From Paraburkholderia aspalathi (GTDB lineage Bacteria; Pseudomonadota; Gammaproteobacteria; Burkholderiales; Burkholderiaceae): a stretch of 64,000 nt of DNA. The stretch spans positions 62,001 to 126,000 of the forward strand of contig NZ_FPBH01000017.1 of assembly GCF_900116445.1 (NCBI RefSeq), given 5' to 3'. The notes beneath the pieces were generated by a model. It searched no databases. It had not been told where the DNA came from and was given only the letters and a program-made list of their open reading frames with translations. The position numbers were made by a program, and so were the translations under genes. Of the stretch, positions 34,469 through 42,732 are shown in pieces. Position 1 is the first letter of the stretch. Each line of letters begins with the position of its first letter.

Positions 34469-36823
34469 TTGAGTGCTACCCCGCCCACCGCCACGGAAGT
34501 GGAACACGACGCCGATTCGCCCTCGTCTGCACGGAAGTACATCGACGCGGTCCTCGAACAGTCGTTTCGCCATCTGTTCGGGCCGACCGCCACGCCGGAG
34601 CAACCGCGCCGGCATGACGTCGTTTCGATCGCCAAGCTGACAGGTGTTCTGTCCGGTTACCTGCAGCCGGAAGAAATCAAGGACATCAAGGCGGCGTTCC
34701 ATTTCAGCGACGAAGCCCACCTTGGCCAGTATCGCCAGAGCGGCGAGCCCTACATCACGCATCCTGTCGCCGTCGCGGAAATCTGCGCCGGCTGGAATCT
34801 CGACGCCCAGTCGATCATGGCGGCGCTGCTGCATGACGTGATGGAAGACCAGGGCGTGACCAAGGCCGAACTCGCCGAGCGATTCGGCGCGAAGGTCGCG
34901 GAACTGGTGGACGGGTTGTCGAAGCTGGACAAGATGGAGTTTCGCAATCGCGAAGAGGCGCAAGCGGAAAACTTCCGCAAGATGCTGCTCGCGATGGCGC
35001 GCGACGTCCGCGTGATTCTCGTCAAGCTCGCTGACCGGCTGCATAACATGCGCACGCTGGGTGCGGTGCCGCACGAAAAGCGCCGCCGCGTGGCGCGCGA
35101 AACGCTGGACATCTACGCACCGATCGCCCACCGGCTTGGCCTGAACAATACCTATCGCGAGCTGCAGGACCTGAGCTTCGCGAACTTCAACCCGCATCGC
35201 TACGCCACGCTCGAAAAAGCCGTCAAGGCCGCGCGCGGCAACCGGCGTGAAGTGGTCGGCAAGATTCTGGAGTCGGTGCAGCGCGCGATTGCCGACGCGA
35301 AGCTCGACGCCGAAGTCACTGGCCGCGAGAAAACCATCTTCAGTATCTATAAGAAGATGCGCGACAAGCAGTTGTCGTTCTCGCAGGTGCTCGACGTGTA
35401 CGGCTTCCGCGTGGTGGTCGAAAGCGCGCTCGAGTGCTACACCTGCATCGGCGCGCTGCATGCGCTCTACAAGCCGGTGCCGGGCAAGTTCAAGGATTAC
35501 ATCGCGATCCCGAAGGTGAACGGCTATCAGTCGCTGCACACCACACTGGTTGGCCCGTTCGGCGCGCCGATCGAGTTCCAGGTGCGCACGCGCAAGATGC
35601 ACGAGATCGCCGAAGCGGGCGTCGCCGCGCACTGGCTGTACAAGAATGGCGGCGCGGATCTGAACGATGTGCAAAAGCGCGCGCACCAGTGGCTGAAGTC
35701 GTTGCTGGACATTCAGAGCGAAGCGGGCGATTCGAGTGAATTCCTCGAGCACGTCAAGATCGATCTGTTCCCGGATGCGGTCTACGTGTTCACGCCGAAG
35801 TCGAAGATCATGGCGCTGCCGCGCGGGGCCACTGCACTCGACTTCGCGTATTCGATCCACAGCGATCTGGGCAACCAGTGCGTCGCAGTGAAGATCAACA
35901 ATGAACTCCTGCCGCTGCGTACCGAGCTGAAGAGCGGCGATATCGTCGAAGTCATTACGGCGCCGTATTCGAAGCCGAATCCGGCCTGGCTTGGATTCGT
36001 GCGTACCGGCAAGGCGCGTTCGGCGATCCGCCACTACCTGAAGACCATGCGTCTGAACGAGTCCGTGCAGCTCGGCGAGCGTCTCGTCGACCAGGCGCTG
36101 AAGGGCTACGGGCTGGCGCTGTCGGACGTCACGCCGGAAGCGTGGGAAAAGCTGGTGCAGTGGACGGGCAACAAGAACCGTCAGGAAATCTTCGCGGATA
36201 TCGGCCTCGGCCGCCGTGTCGCCGCAGTCATGGCCAAGCGCATCGAAGTGCTGATGAGCGGCCGCGATGCCGACGACGACGGTTCGCGCGACGGCACAGC
36301 ATCGCATGCGCCGCCGGTCGTTATCACTGGTACAGAAGGCATGTCGGTGCAACTGTCCGCGTGCTGCCGTCCGATTCCGGGCGACGACATCATGGGCTAC
36401 ATCGGCATCGGCCTCGGCATGGCGATCCACACCACGGACTGCCGCGTTGCGCAGCGTATCCACCGCCGCGATCCGGGCCGCTGGATCGACGTGGCATGGG
36501 CGCCGCAGCCGGGGCGTCTGTTCGACGTCGCGGTGAAGGTGCTGGTCAAGAACACCAAGGGCGTATTCGCCCGCGTGGCGGCCGACATCACATCGGCGGA
36601 TGCGAACATCGTCCACATCGCGATGGACGAGGACCTGTCGCAGGAATCCACGGTGCTGCGCTTTGTGATCCAGGTCAGCGATCGCGTCCATCTCGCCAAC
36701 GTCATGCGCCGCGTGCGTACGAATCCGGACGTGATGCGTATTGCGCGCGAACGGCCGAGCGAGGAAGGGCATCACCGCCACGACGGCGGGATGCGGATTG
36801 ACCGCGAGCGCGCGGACTACTGA
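34469..36823 (+). CDS. spoT: Bifunctional (p)ppGpp synthetase/hydrolase SpoT
   Basis: 784 residues from TTG 34469, chosen because GGAGG lies five bases upstream (34459-34463); an in-frame TTG at 34418 has no such site. Domains: HD hydrolase (about 85-240, with LLHDVMED and KLADRLHNMRTLGA), synthetase (about 290-400, with DVYGFRVVVES and IPKVNGYQSLHTT), TGS (about 430-500), and a C-terminal ACT domain (about 685-770). KKMRDKQLSF is of the bifunctional Rel/SpoT type, and both catalytic halves appear intact. It controls the stringent response. Confidence 0.95.
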   Translation: MSATPPTATEVEHDADSPSSARKYIDAVLEQSFRHLFGPTATPEQPRRHDVVSIAKLTGVLSGYLQPEEIKDIKAAFHFSDEAHLGQYRQSGEPYITHPVAVAEICAGWNLDAQSIMAALLHDVMEDQGVTKAELAERFGAKVAELVDGLSKLDKMEFRNREEAQAENFRKMLLAMARDVRVILVKLADRLHNMRTLGAVPHEKRRRVARETLDIYAPIAHRLGLNNTYRELQDLSFANFNPHRYATLEKAVKAARGNRREVVGKILESVQRAIADAKLDAEVTGREKTIFSIYKKMRDKQLSFSQVLDVYGFRVVVESALECYTCIGALHALYKPVPGKFKDYIAIPKVNGYQSLHTTLVGPFGAPIEFQVRTRKMHEIAEAGVAAHWLYKNGGADLNDVQKRAHQWLKSLLDIQSEAGDSSEFLEHVKIDLFPDAVYVFTPKSKIMALPRGATALDFAYSIHSDLGNQCVAVKINNELLPLRTELKSGDIVEVITAPYSKPNPAWLGFVRTGKARSAIRHYLKTMRLNESVQLGERLVDQALKGYGLALSDVTPEAWEKLVQWTGNKNRQEIFADIGLGRRVAAVMAKRIEVLMSGRDADDDGSRDGTASHAPPVVITGTEGMSVQLSACCRPIPGDDIMGYIGIGLGMAIHTTDCRVAQRIHRRDPGRWIDVAWAPQPGRLFDVAVKVLVKNTKGVFARVAADITSADANIVHIAMDEDLSQESTVLRFVIQVSDRVHLANVMRRVRTNPDVMRIARERPSEEGHHRHDGGMRIDRERADY

Positions 36824-36957
36824 TCTGACGGCTGGGCTGGGTCTGCTCGACTACACATTGACGTCTGCTTGCCTCGGGCGGCTTCAGGCGGCCTTTGTTC
36901 GAATCTGAACGCACCTGCCAGCCAGCGAGTCTCACCGGAACTTCAGGGAGAACGCTT

Positions 36958-37446
36958 ATGAACGTAGCTGACCTCACCGGCGTGGCGCTCGATTATTGGG
37001 TGGCCCGCAGCCTGCATGACTTCGTGCGCGAAATCTACTTTACCGATAGCGGCGAAACCGTCTCGATCCGCGGCAATGACCGCGGCCGCCCGTGGGATGG
37101 CCGTTTTACGCCTTCCGCGTCGTGGGAAGCGGCCGCGGCGGTATTGGAGCGCGCGCAGCGGCTGGAGGTGCGTGAGCGGACCGATCATGGCGCGGCACAT
37201 TGCATCGCGGAGTTCGAAGGCGGCCATCGAACCGTGGAAGGGCGGGGAGACTCGTTGCGGATCGCGCTGCTGCGGGCGTTTGTTGAAAGCCGTTTCGGCG
37301 CAAGTGTGGGCGAGGTGTTGTGGCAGGCGCAGGCTGTGGCTGGCGAGCGCGCGGCGCTGATCGGCGAGGAATCGGCGGAAAGGCCGTTCGCGGATGTGCC
37401 GAGTCCCGATGGGCAGATCGGTGATATTCAGTCGATACCGCGGTAG
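36958..37446 (+). CDS. DUF2591 (NinX-like) protein
   Basis: 162 residues. MNVADLTGVALDYWVARSLHDF matches the start of DUF2591, a family first seen in lambdoid phages (NinX) and later in Burkholderia chromosomes. The middle contains PWDGRFTPSASWEAAAAVLER, and the C-terminal 40 residues are variable. GGGAG precedes the ATG. Soluble, function unknown. It lies 134 bases after spoT with no terminator between them and may be read through from it. Confidence 0.8.
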   Translation: MNVADLTGVALDYWVARSLHDFVREIYFTDSGETVSIRGNDRGRPWDGRFTPSASWEAAAAVLERAQRLEVRERTDHGAAHCIAEFEGGHRTVEGRGDSLRIALLRAFVESRFGASVGEVLWQAQAVAGERAALIGEESAERPFADVPSPDGQIGDIQSIPR

Positions 37447-37520
37447 CTGCGGTGACGCCGCCAAGGCTTGAGGGGCTGGCCGGGTGGACCGGTTAAAGCA
37501 GAACCGGTCACGCAAAAACA

Positions 37521-37546
37521 AAGGGCCTTCCGATCGGAAGGCCCTT
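37521..37546. terminator. Palindromic terminator
   Basis: Self-complementary stem of 13 bases (AAGGGCCTTCCGA/TCGGAAGGCCCTT), followed by a T-rich run on the - strand. It ends the first tRNA-Arg transcript; the + strand side has few T residues. Confidence 0.8.
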
Positions 37547-37552
37547 CATAGG

Positions 37553-37629
37553 TGGTGCGGCTGGCAGGATTCGAACCCACGACCCCTTGGTTCGTAGCCA
37601 AGTACTCTATCCAACTGAGCTACAGCCGC
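37553..37629 (-). tRNA. tRNA-Arg(ACG), copy 1
   Basis: 77-base tRNA with encoded CCA: acceptor GCGGCTG/CAGCCGC, loop CTACGAA gives anticodon ACG (read as ICG). It is identical in sequence to the copy at 37719-37795. Confidence 0.95.
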
Positions 37630-37687
37630 ACGCGAAACGGGTGACGCTAAATATGATGATACTGCAATGAGGCTCGGTAAAACGTAA

Positions 37688-37709
37688 GGGCCTCCCCGGA
37701 GGGAGGCCC
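37688..37709 (-). terminator. Terminator between the two tRNA-Arg genes
   Basis: GGGCCTCCC / GGGAGGCCC with loop CGGA, followed on the - strand by TTACGTTTTACC. Each tRNA-Arg thus seems to have its own terminator. Confidence 0.7.
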
Positions 37710-37718
37710 TCGAATAAG

Positions 37719-37795
37719 TGGTGCGGCTGGCAGGATTCGAACCCACGACCCCTTGGTTCGTAGCCAAGTACTCTATCCAACTGAGCTACAGCCGC
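37719..37795 (-). tRNA. tRNA-Arg(ACG), copy 2
   Basis: Same 77-base sequence as copy 1, 89 bases away. Anticodon ACG; tandem duplication of a tRNA for the common CGU/CGC codons. Confidence 0.95.
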
Positions 37796-37915
37796 ACGCA
37801 GAAACGAGATTATAGCAAAGGTTTTCAAAAAAGGAAGCATGTAACTGCGATTTGTCTCATTGCCCTGATCGTGTACCCTTGATAGGCAGTCGCTTGCTGC
37901 AGTTAACGGACCATC

Positions 37916-38494
37916 ATGAATAAGGCCTTTGTCAAAGAGTCGAGTGAAGAGAATGACGACGATCTCGACGTCGCCCAGCCCGAAATCCCCCCGGGTACAA
38001 AAAACTACATCACGCCCGCCGGCTACCGGCGGATGCGCGATGAATTGCTGCATCTGATCGATGTCGAGCGGCCGGAGGTGGTCAGACTGGTGTCGTGGGC
38101 GGCCTCGAACGGTGACCGCTCGGAAAACGGCGACTACATCTATGGCAAACGCCGTTTGCGAGAAATCGATCGGCGGATTCGCTTTCTGACCAAGCGCCTC
38201 GACATCGCTGAAATAGTCGACAGCAGCAAACAGGAAAACGTCGATCAGGTTTTCTTCGGCGCGACCGTGGAATACGCGACGGAAGATGGCGAGGTGCATA
38301 CGCTGACGATTGTCGGCGTCGATGAAGTCGACCTGGATGTCGGCCACGTCAGCTGGATCTCGCCGATCGCGCGGGCACTGCTCAAGGCCAAAATCGGCGA
38401 TACGGTGACGTTATACACGCCGGCCGGCCCGCAGCCGATCGACATCCTGGACGTCAAATATCCCCCGCCCGATACCGGCGGCGGTGCAGCATAA
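37916..38494 (+). CDS. greB: Transcription elongation factor GreB
   Basis: Rescues backtracked RNA polymerase by stimulating transcript cleavage. 192 residues: N-terminal coiled coil with NYITPAGYRRMRDELLHL and GDRSENGDYIYGKRRLREID, whose acidic tip (D-x-S-E-N-x-D) carries the GreB catalytic residues, then the FKBP-like domain (VFFGATVEYATEDGEV). The YIYGKRRLREID sequence is GreB- rather than GreA-type. About 20 acidic N-terminal residues (SSEENDDDLD) and a Pro-rich tail extend it. Confidence 0.95.
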   Translation: MNKAFVKESSEENDDDLDVAQPEIPPGTKNYITPAGYRRMRDELLHLIDVERPEVVRLVSWAASNGDRSENGDYIYGKRRLREIDRRIRFLTKRLDIAEIVDSSKQENVDQVFFGATVEYATEDGEVHTLTIVGVDEVDLDVGHVSWISPIARALLKAKIGDTVTLYTPAGPQPIDILDVKYPPPDTGGGAA

Positions 38495-38497
38495 AAA

Positions 38498-38519
38498 AAG
38501 GCGCCGCGAACGGCGCCTT
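38498..38519 (-). terminator. Terminator of the porin gene
   Basis: AAGGCGCCG / CGGCGCCTT with loop CGAA, followed on the - strand by a T run of seven. It may also stop greB transcripts. Confidence 0.85.
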
Positions 38520-38545
38520 CGATACTGCAGGTGTTGCCAACTGCT

Positions 38546-39694
38546 TTAGAAGCGGTGACGCAGACCTGCGGTTACAGCGACTTGCTTGTTGTTGCCCGAA
38601 GCGCCCAGACCGTTGATGTCTGCATCGACGACGGCGTTTTCGTTGACTTGCTGGTATTCGCCTTGCAGGTACACGTCCGTACGCTTGGACAGCGCGTACG
38701 CGGTTTGCAGGTTGAACTGGTTCCAGTGCGGACGCGTGCCGGCCAGGCTTGCACGCGTGTACGTGTACGAACCGGCGATGCTTACTGCCGGCGTCAGCGC
38801 GTAGCGAGCGTTAGCTTCGAAGTTCTGGAAGTGAGCGCTGCTGCCGCCGAAGCCGCCGATACCGGCCGATTGACCCGATGCGCCTGCACCGATGCCAGCC
38901 AGACCCGACAGATTCGTTTGCGAGTACACGAGGCCGACGGTAGCCGGGCCGAATGCATAGTTAGCACCTGCGCCCCACGTTTGCTGGCGAGCAGCAAAGA
39001 ACGTGTTGTCGCTCGACACTGCGCCGCCCGAATTGAACGCTGCAGCTGCGCCAGTTGCGCCGTTGCTGTTCAGTTGCAGGTAAGCAGCAGCGAGGTTCAG
39101 GCCGCCCCAGTTATACGATGCGCCCGCGCTGTAAGCACGGTTGTTGGCGAAGCCGTCAGCCTGGTTCGAGAAACCGTACATGCCGCCGAACTTGAAGCCG
39201 CCGTAGTTCACGCTCTGGTACTTGACCGAGTTGTTGACGCGGAACGAGTTGTTCAGGTTGTCGTTATCGAACGGATGCGCGAACTGCGTGCCGCCGTATT
39301 GCGTGCCGGTCAGTGCCAGCGGGCCCACGTAGTCGACCATGCTGTCGTATTGACGGCCGAGGGTCACGGCGCCGAACTGGTCGCTCGTCAGACCGACGAA
39401 CGCTTGACGACCAAATTCGCGGCCACCTTGTTTCAGCGTGCCGTCATTGATGCCGAAGCCGTTTTCCAACGTGAAGATGGCCTTGAGACCGCCACCGAGG
39501 TCTTCAGAACCACGCAGGCCCCAACGGCTGCCGTTCACCGAGCCGCTCGTTTCTTGCCAGTTGCTGTGGCCGTGCTGGTTATTGGTATAGGTGATGCCGG
39601 CGTCGATCAAGCCATACAGCGTGACGCTGCTCTGGGCATGCGCTGCCGTTGCAAAAACGCCCGTGAGGGCCGCGACCATGAGAGTCTTTTTCAT
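38546..39694 (-). CDS. Gram-negative general porin
   Basis: 382-residue outer-membrane trimeric porin of the beta-proteobacterial type. Signal peptide MKKTLMVAALTGVFATAAHA, then QSSVTLYGLIDAGITYTNN as first strand, NGSRWGLRGSEDLGGGL and the C-terminal aromatic strand ending AGLRHRF with terminal Phe needed for Bam recognition. The start at 39694 has GGAG upstream. The protein is larger than OmpC by loops rich in Gly and Ala. A long AT-rich promoter region (39695-40110) precedes it. Confidence 0.95.
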   Translation of the reverse strand: MKKTLMVAALTGVFATAAHAQSSVTLYGLIDAGITYTNNQHGHSNWQETSGSVNGSRWGLRGSEDLGGGLKAIFTLENGFGINDGTLKQGGREFGRQAFVGLTSDQFGAVTLGRQYDSMVDYVGPLALTGTQYGGTQFAHPFDNDNLNNSFRVNNSVKYQSVNYGGFKFGGMYGFSNQADGFANNRAYSAGASYNWGGLNLAAAYLQLNSNGATGAAAAFNSGGAVSSDNTFFAARQQTWGAGANYAFGPATVGLVYSQTNLSGLAGIGAGASGQSAGIGGFGGSSAHFQNFEANARYALTPAVSIAGSYTYTRASLAGTRPHWNQFNLQTAYALSKRTDVYLQGEYQQVNENAVVDADINGLGASGNNKQVAVTAGLRHRF

Positions 39695-40098
39695 CTTGTA
39701 ACTCCGAGAGCTAGAGTGGGCGTTGAACCCAGGCTTAAGGAGACCATCACGCGGGCGCTGCGAGAGGCGAAATCCGCATGAGAAGCGCGCTGTACAGCAC
39801 GCGCGCCGGTTTCCGGTTACGCAGAGTGTAGAGAGACGCTTGCAAAGCGGATGTTCCGATTTTCGCAATAAAGTATTACTGGATATGAAACGATATGCGA
39901 ATACCGTTTAAGCCTTGCTGATAAAGGCTTGCAGCGTTATTGAGTGGGGGGTGAGAGGGGAGTCAACTGAATCGCGTTGCGCATTTGCTACAGCAATCGA
40001 TGCAAAAAAACAACGCAATAAATCGTAAAAAAGGATTGTTGTCGCTATAGCAATAGATGGTTGTCGATTATGCGAATAATCGATTTCGACTAAGCCGT

Positions 40099-40104
40099 TA
40101 TACT
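40099..40104 (+). promoter_or_regulatory. -10 hexamer of the small RNA candidate
   Basis: TATACT, five of six consensus bases, seven bases before the predicted start at 40111. No good -35 element is seen at 16-18 bases spacing, so an alternative factor or activator may be needed. Confidence 0.4.
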
Positions 40105-40110
40105 GAAATC

Positions 40111-40194
40111 TCTGCTTTCCGAAGCAGACTTTTTCGTTGACGAAAAAGATCTCCAAACCTTTGTCGGCGCGACTTCCCAGTCGCGCTTTTTTTT
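40111..40194 (+). ncRNA. Candidate small RNA, 84 bases, three hairpins
   Basis: Hairpin 1 CTGCTT/AAGCAG (40112-40117, 40122-40127), hairpin 2 CTTTTTCG/CGAAAAAG (40129-40136, 40141-40148), then a strong terminator GCGCGACT/AGTCGCGC (40167-40174, 40179-40186) with eight T (40187-40194). The single-stranded stretch ATCTCCAAACCTTTGTCG between stems is a possible seed. No + strand protein gene lies upstream for this terminator to serve. The neighbour genes are the porin and a cold-shock gene; a role in envelope regulation is only a guess. Confidence 0.6.
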
Positions 40195-40224
40195 GCCTAC
40201 CGATTGTGGGTTCGACGGCGTTAG

Positions 40225-40473
40225 TCAGTGCGCCGGCGCGGCACCGTCCACATCACTCCAGTCGGTTGCCACCGAGACACTCCAGTCTTCCATCACGTAG
40301 CGACGCGCATCCATGGGGGACGAGAGCAGGTTTTGCCAGTGGTCCCCATGCCACATGGGATCGACTTCGAAGGCCGAGGGTGACGGGGCGGCCGGCTCGG
40401 ATTGCGCGGGAACTGTCCTTCTGTGCGATTGGGTGAACCAGGCGATGAGGCGACGGAATTCATTGAACAGCAT
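40225..40473 (-). CDS. Small conserved hypothetical protein
   Basis: 82-residue soluble protein (FNEFRRLIAWFTQSHRR, DPMWHGDHWQNLLSSPMDAR). AGGAGA lies before the ATG at 40473. Rich in Trp for its size and with an acidic C-terminus (WSVSVATDWSDVDGAAP). No recognised domain. Its 3' end is 30 bases from the small RNA terminator, which points toward it on the other strand. Confidence 0.65.
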   Translation of the reverse strand: MLFNEFRRLIAWFTQSHRRTVPAQSEPAAPSPSAFEVDPMWHGDHWQNLLSSPMDARRYVMEDWSVSVATDWSDVDGAAPAH

Positions 40474-40918
40474 GGCAATCTCCTGACGCGCATTACTTCT
40501 CGGTACTGATTTCCATCATGCTGGCATGAGTGCGGCGCAACAACTCGGACAAACACTTACTGAAAACATCCTTTGTTACATATTCGCGTGGGCATGCCGA
40601 AATTTTTTCCGATATCGCTGATGGGTGATATCGAGCGAGTAATATTGACGTGAAAAGTTATCCGGTTTTTGCTGAATATGCTGTTGGAATTCCTCTGATT
40701 CATTTGGCATTGACTTATCGCGCGGCGTGCTAAGTGAATATGCAAAATTCGCTTGACGTTGATTCTTCGTTCCTCGTATAACAGCAAAGCTGAATTTCAA
40801 TTGCCAGATATGGAAGTGCTGAGGGCTTCACAAATGCCCGATCGCGGATGAAATGGCCAGGAAATGCAGTTTGAGGGCAATGCCCCGATTTTGATAAATC
40901 CTCGAGGGAAGCTGGAAT
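40474..40918. other. 445-base leader region of the cold-shock gene
   Basis: AT-rich. It holds a promoter at 40753-40782 and an untranslated leader of about 130 bases, which is typical of cspA-like genes. No other gene was supported, although short reading frames exist. Confidence 0.6.
40753..40782 (+). promoter_or_regulatory. Promoter of the cold-shock gene
   Basis: TTGACG (40753-40758), 18-base spacer, TATAAC (40777-40782). Start is predicted near 40789, leaving a 130-base 5' untranslated leader. Confidence 0.6.
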
Positions 40919-41122
40919 ATGGAAACTGGTATTGTTAAATGGTTCAACGATGCTAAGGGCTTTGGCTTCATTACATCGGATTCGGGTGGCGAAGACCTGT
41001 TCGCGCACTTTTCGGAGATCCGCACTGAAGGCTTCAAGTCGTTGAAGGAAAGCCAGCGCGTCTCCTTTGAGGTCAAGGCAGGCCCGAAGGGCAAGCAAGC
41101 GGCGAACATTCAACCGCTGTAA
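40919..41122 (+). CDS. CspA-family cold-shock protein
   Basis: 67-residue RNA chaperone. METGIVKWFNDAKGFGFIT carries RNP1 (KGFGFI) and EDLFAHFSEI carries RNP2; the OB-fold ends QRVSFEVKAGPKGKQAANI. AAGCTGGA precedes the ATG. The long leader suggests cold-dependent control of translation, as for E. coli cspA. A terminator follows 50 bases later. Confidence 0.96.
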   Translation: METGIVKWFNDAKGFGFITSDSGGEDLFAHFSEIRTEGFKSLKESQRVSFEVKAGPKGKQAANIQPL

Positions 41123-41171
41123 GTCGCACCGCGCTGCTCCGAGTATGTCGCCGGGCAGCCTGATCGCCGGA

Positions 41172-41202
41172 AAGCCTTCGCAAGACGCGGAGGCTTTTTT
41201 TT
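41172..41202 (+). terminator. Terminator after the cold-shock gene
   Basis: AAGCCTTCG pairs with CGGAGGCTT (one G-T pair) around a short loop, followed by eight T. Confidence 0.8.
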
Positions 41203-41475
41203 ATGGGCATTGGTTATTATCATCGCGGCATACGCGATTAACTACCTGGTTCGAATTAATCTGGGGAAGATTAGGGGCGTAAAATTTCGCCCTGGAATCT
41301 AAAATCGCCAGCATAAAAATATAATAATTAACGGCTTTATGAGGGAGTCGCAGGTCGTGCAGGAATGCAGTCTTTGCGCCGCACGACGACAAGGGCAAAG
41401 CAATACTGGCTGGGTGCGCAGCGGCTAACTGGTGCATACTTGCCGCAAAGCCACGCGTCCAAAGTATCCTTTTCC

Positions 41476-42630
41476 ATGTCTGAACAGTTTCTGCCGCAAC
41501 CGGCCCTAGATGTGCCGATCGTCTTCGTCGACCTTGAAACCACCGGCGGCTCGACCAGTGAGCATCGCATCACCGAAGTCGGCGTGGTTGAAATAGGACC
41601 GGCCGGTGTGTCGCGTTGGAGCAGCCTGGTCGACCCGCAGCAACCGATTCCTTCCTTCATTCAGCAGCTCACCGGCATCACGAATGCGATGGTGCGAGGC
41701 GCGCCTACTTTCGACGTTATCGCGCCGGCATTGTTCGAGCGCCTGAACGGCAAACTGTTCGTCGCGCACAACGCCAGTTTCGATCGTGGTTTTCTGCGTG
41801 GGGAGTTTCGCCGGGCCGGACTCGCGTTTGATCCGGATGTGTTGTGCACCGTGCGGCTGTCGCGCGCGTTGTTTCCGGCGGAAAAGCGCCATGGGCTCGA
41901 TGCGTTGGTGGAGCGTCATGGTCTCGTCCCGTCCGATCGTCACCGTGCACTCGCCGACGCCGATCTGATCTGGCAGTTCTGGCAACGTCTGCATGGCGGT
42001 CTTGTACCTCCGGACATCTTGCAGGCGCAGATCGAGCGCACTACGCGGCGCTACCGGCTTGCCGGCGATATCACCGAAGATCTGTTCGACACGGCGCCGG
42101 CCGGATGCGGTGTCTATGCGTTCTATGGAGAAGACGATCTGCCGCTCTATGTCGGGCGAAGCGTGCGTGTGCGTCAGCGGCTGCGCTCGCACTTAACGGG
42201 TGAGCGGCGTTCGTCGAAGGATGTGAGGCTTGCGCAACAGGTGCGGCGTGTCGAGTGGCGCGCGACCGGTGGCGAACTGGGTGCCATGCTTGCGGAGGCG
42301 CAATGGATCGCAACGCTGCGTCCGGGCCATAACCGGGTGCCACGTGTCTTGAAGAGCGATCCGGTGGATGCACCCTGGCCGTTCGAAGGTCCGATCGTAT
42401 TTGAGGAGCGTGAAGACGTGTCGCACGCGCGCGCTTTTCATGTTGTCGACCGGTGGCGTTACCTTGGGCATGCGCCCTCGCTCGCCCAAGCGGCGGAACT
42501 GTATGCGTCGAGCGCGGGCGGAGCGTTCGAACTGTCGACCTATCGTCTTCTGCAAAGCCATCTGGCGCGCGGCTTGCGCGTGATGCCCTTGAGCGTTTCC
42601 AGCGGCACGCCTGTGCCGAGTCTGGCTTAA
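41476..42630 (+). CDS. DnaQ-like exonuclease fused to a GIY-YIG nuclease
   Basis: 384 residues. The N-terminal half is a DEDDh 3'-5' exonuclease: VFVDLETTGG (ExoI, D19, E21), HNASFDRGFLRGEF (ExoII), and HRALADADL (ExoIII). The second half has the GIY-YIG motif GVYAFYGEDDLPLYVGRS (about 212-229), the HLTGERRSS loop and catalytic Glu in LAEAQWIATLRPGHN. This pairing resembles the exonuclease/UvrC-N-terminal (Cho-like) proteins; it probably acts in DNA repair. ATG 41476 precedes the first domain by 12 residues. A hairpin follows. Confidence 0.85.
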   Translation: MSEQFLPQPALDVPIVFVDLETTGGSTSEHRITEVGVVEIGPAGVSRWSSLVDPQQPIPSFIQQLTGITNAMVRGAPTFDVIAPALFERLNGKLFVAHNASFDRGFLRGEFRRAGLAFDPDVLCTVRLSRALFPAEKRHGLDALVERHGLVPSDRHRALADADLIWQFWQRLHGGLVPPDILQAQIERTTRRYRLAGDITEDLFDTAPAGCGVYAFYGEDDLPLYVGRSVRVRQRLRSHLTGERRSSKDVRLAQQVRRVEWRATGGELGAMLAEAQWIATLRPGHNRVPRVLKSDPVDAPWPFEGPIVFEEREDVSHARAFHVVDRWRYLGHAPSLAQAAELYASSAGGAFELSTYRLLQSHLARGLRVMPLSVSSGTPVPSLA

Positions 42631-42646
42631 CTCGGGTTTGAGCAAT

Positions 42647-42668
42647 AACCCGCTCCACAGGGCGGGTT
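42647..42668 (+). terminator. Weak hairpin after the exonuclease gene
   Basis: AACCCGC / GCGGGTT with loop TCCACAGG. T residues are few, so this is tentative. Confidence 0.4.
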
Positions 42669-42732
42669 CAATCCACACCTGAGAGCGGCTGACCGATCGG
42701 TGTTTCAGACACCGTTCGACCGCCCCAAGCGA

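Larger units (their letters stand above)
39695..40224. other. 530-base intergenic region
   Basis: AT-rich upstream region of the porin gene plus a candidate small RNA on the + strand. No protein gene was supported. Promoter elements for the porin are expected at 39800-39950 but no clear pair was chosen. Confidence 0.5.

Noticed and set aside
34448..36781. 777-codon open frame antisense to spoT
   Set aside because: spoT has every expected domain; the antisense frame is open because of GC-rich codon bias and gives an Arg/His/Ala-rich product with no motif.
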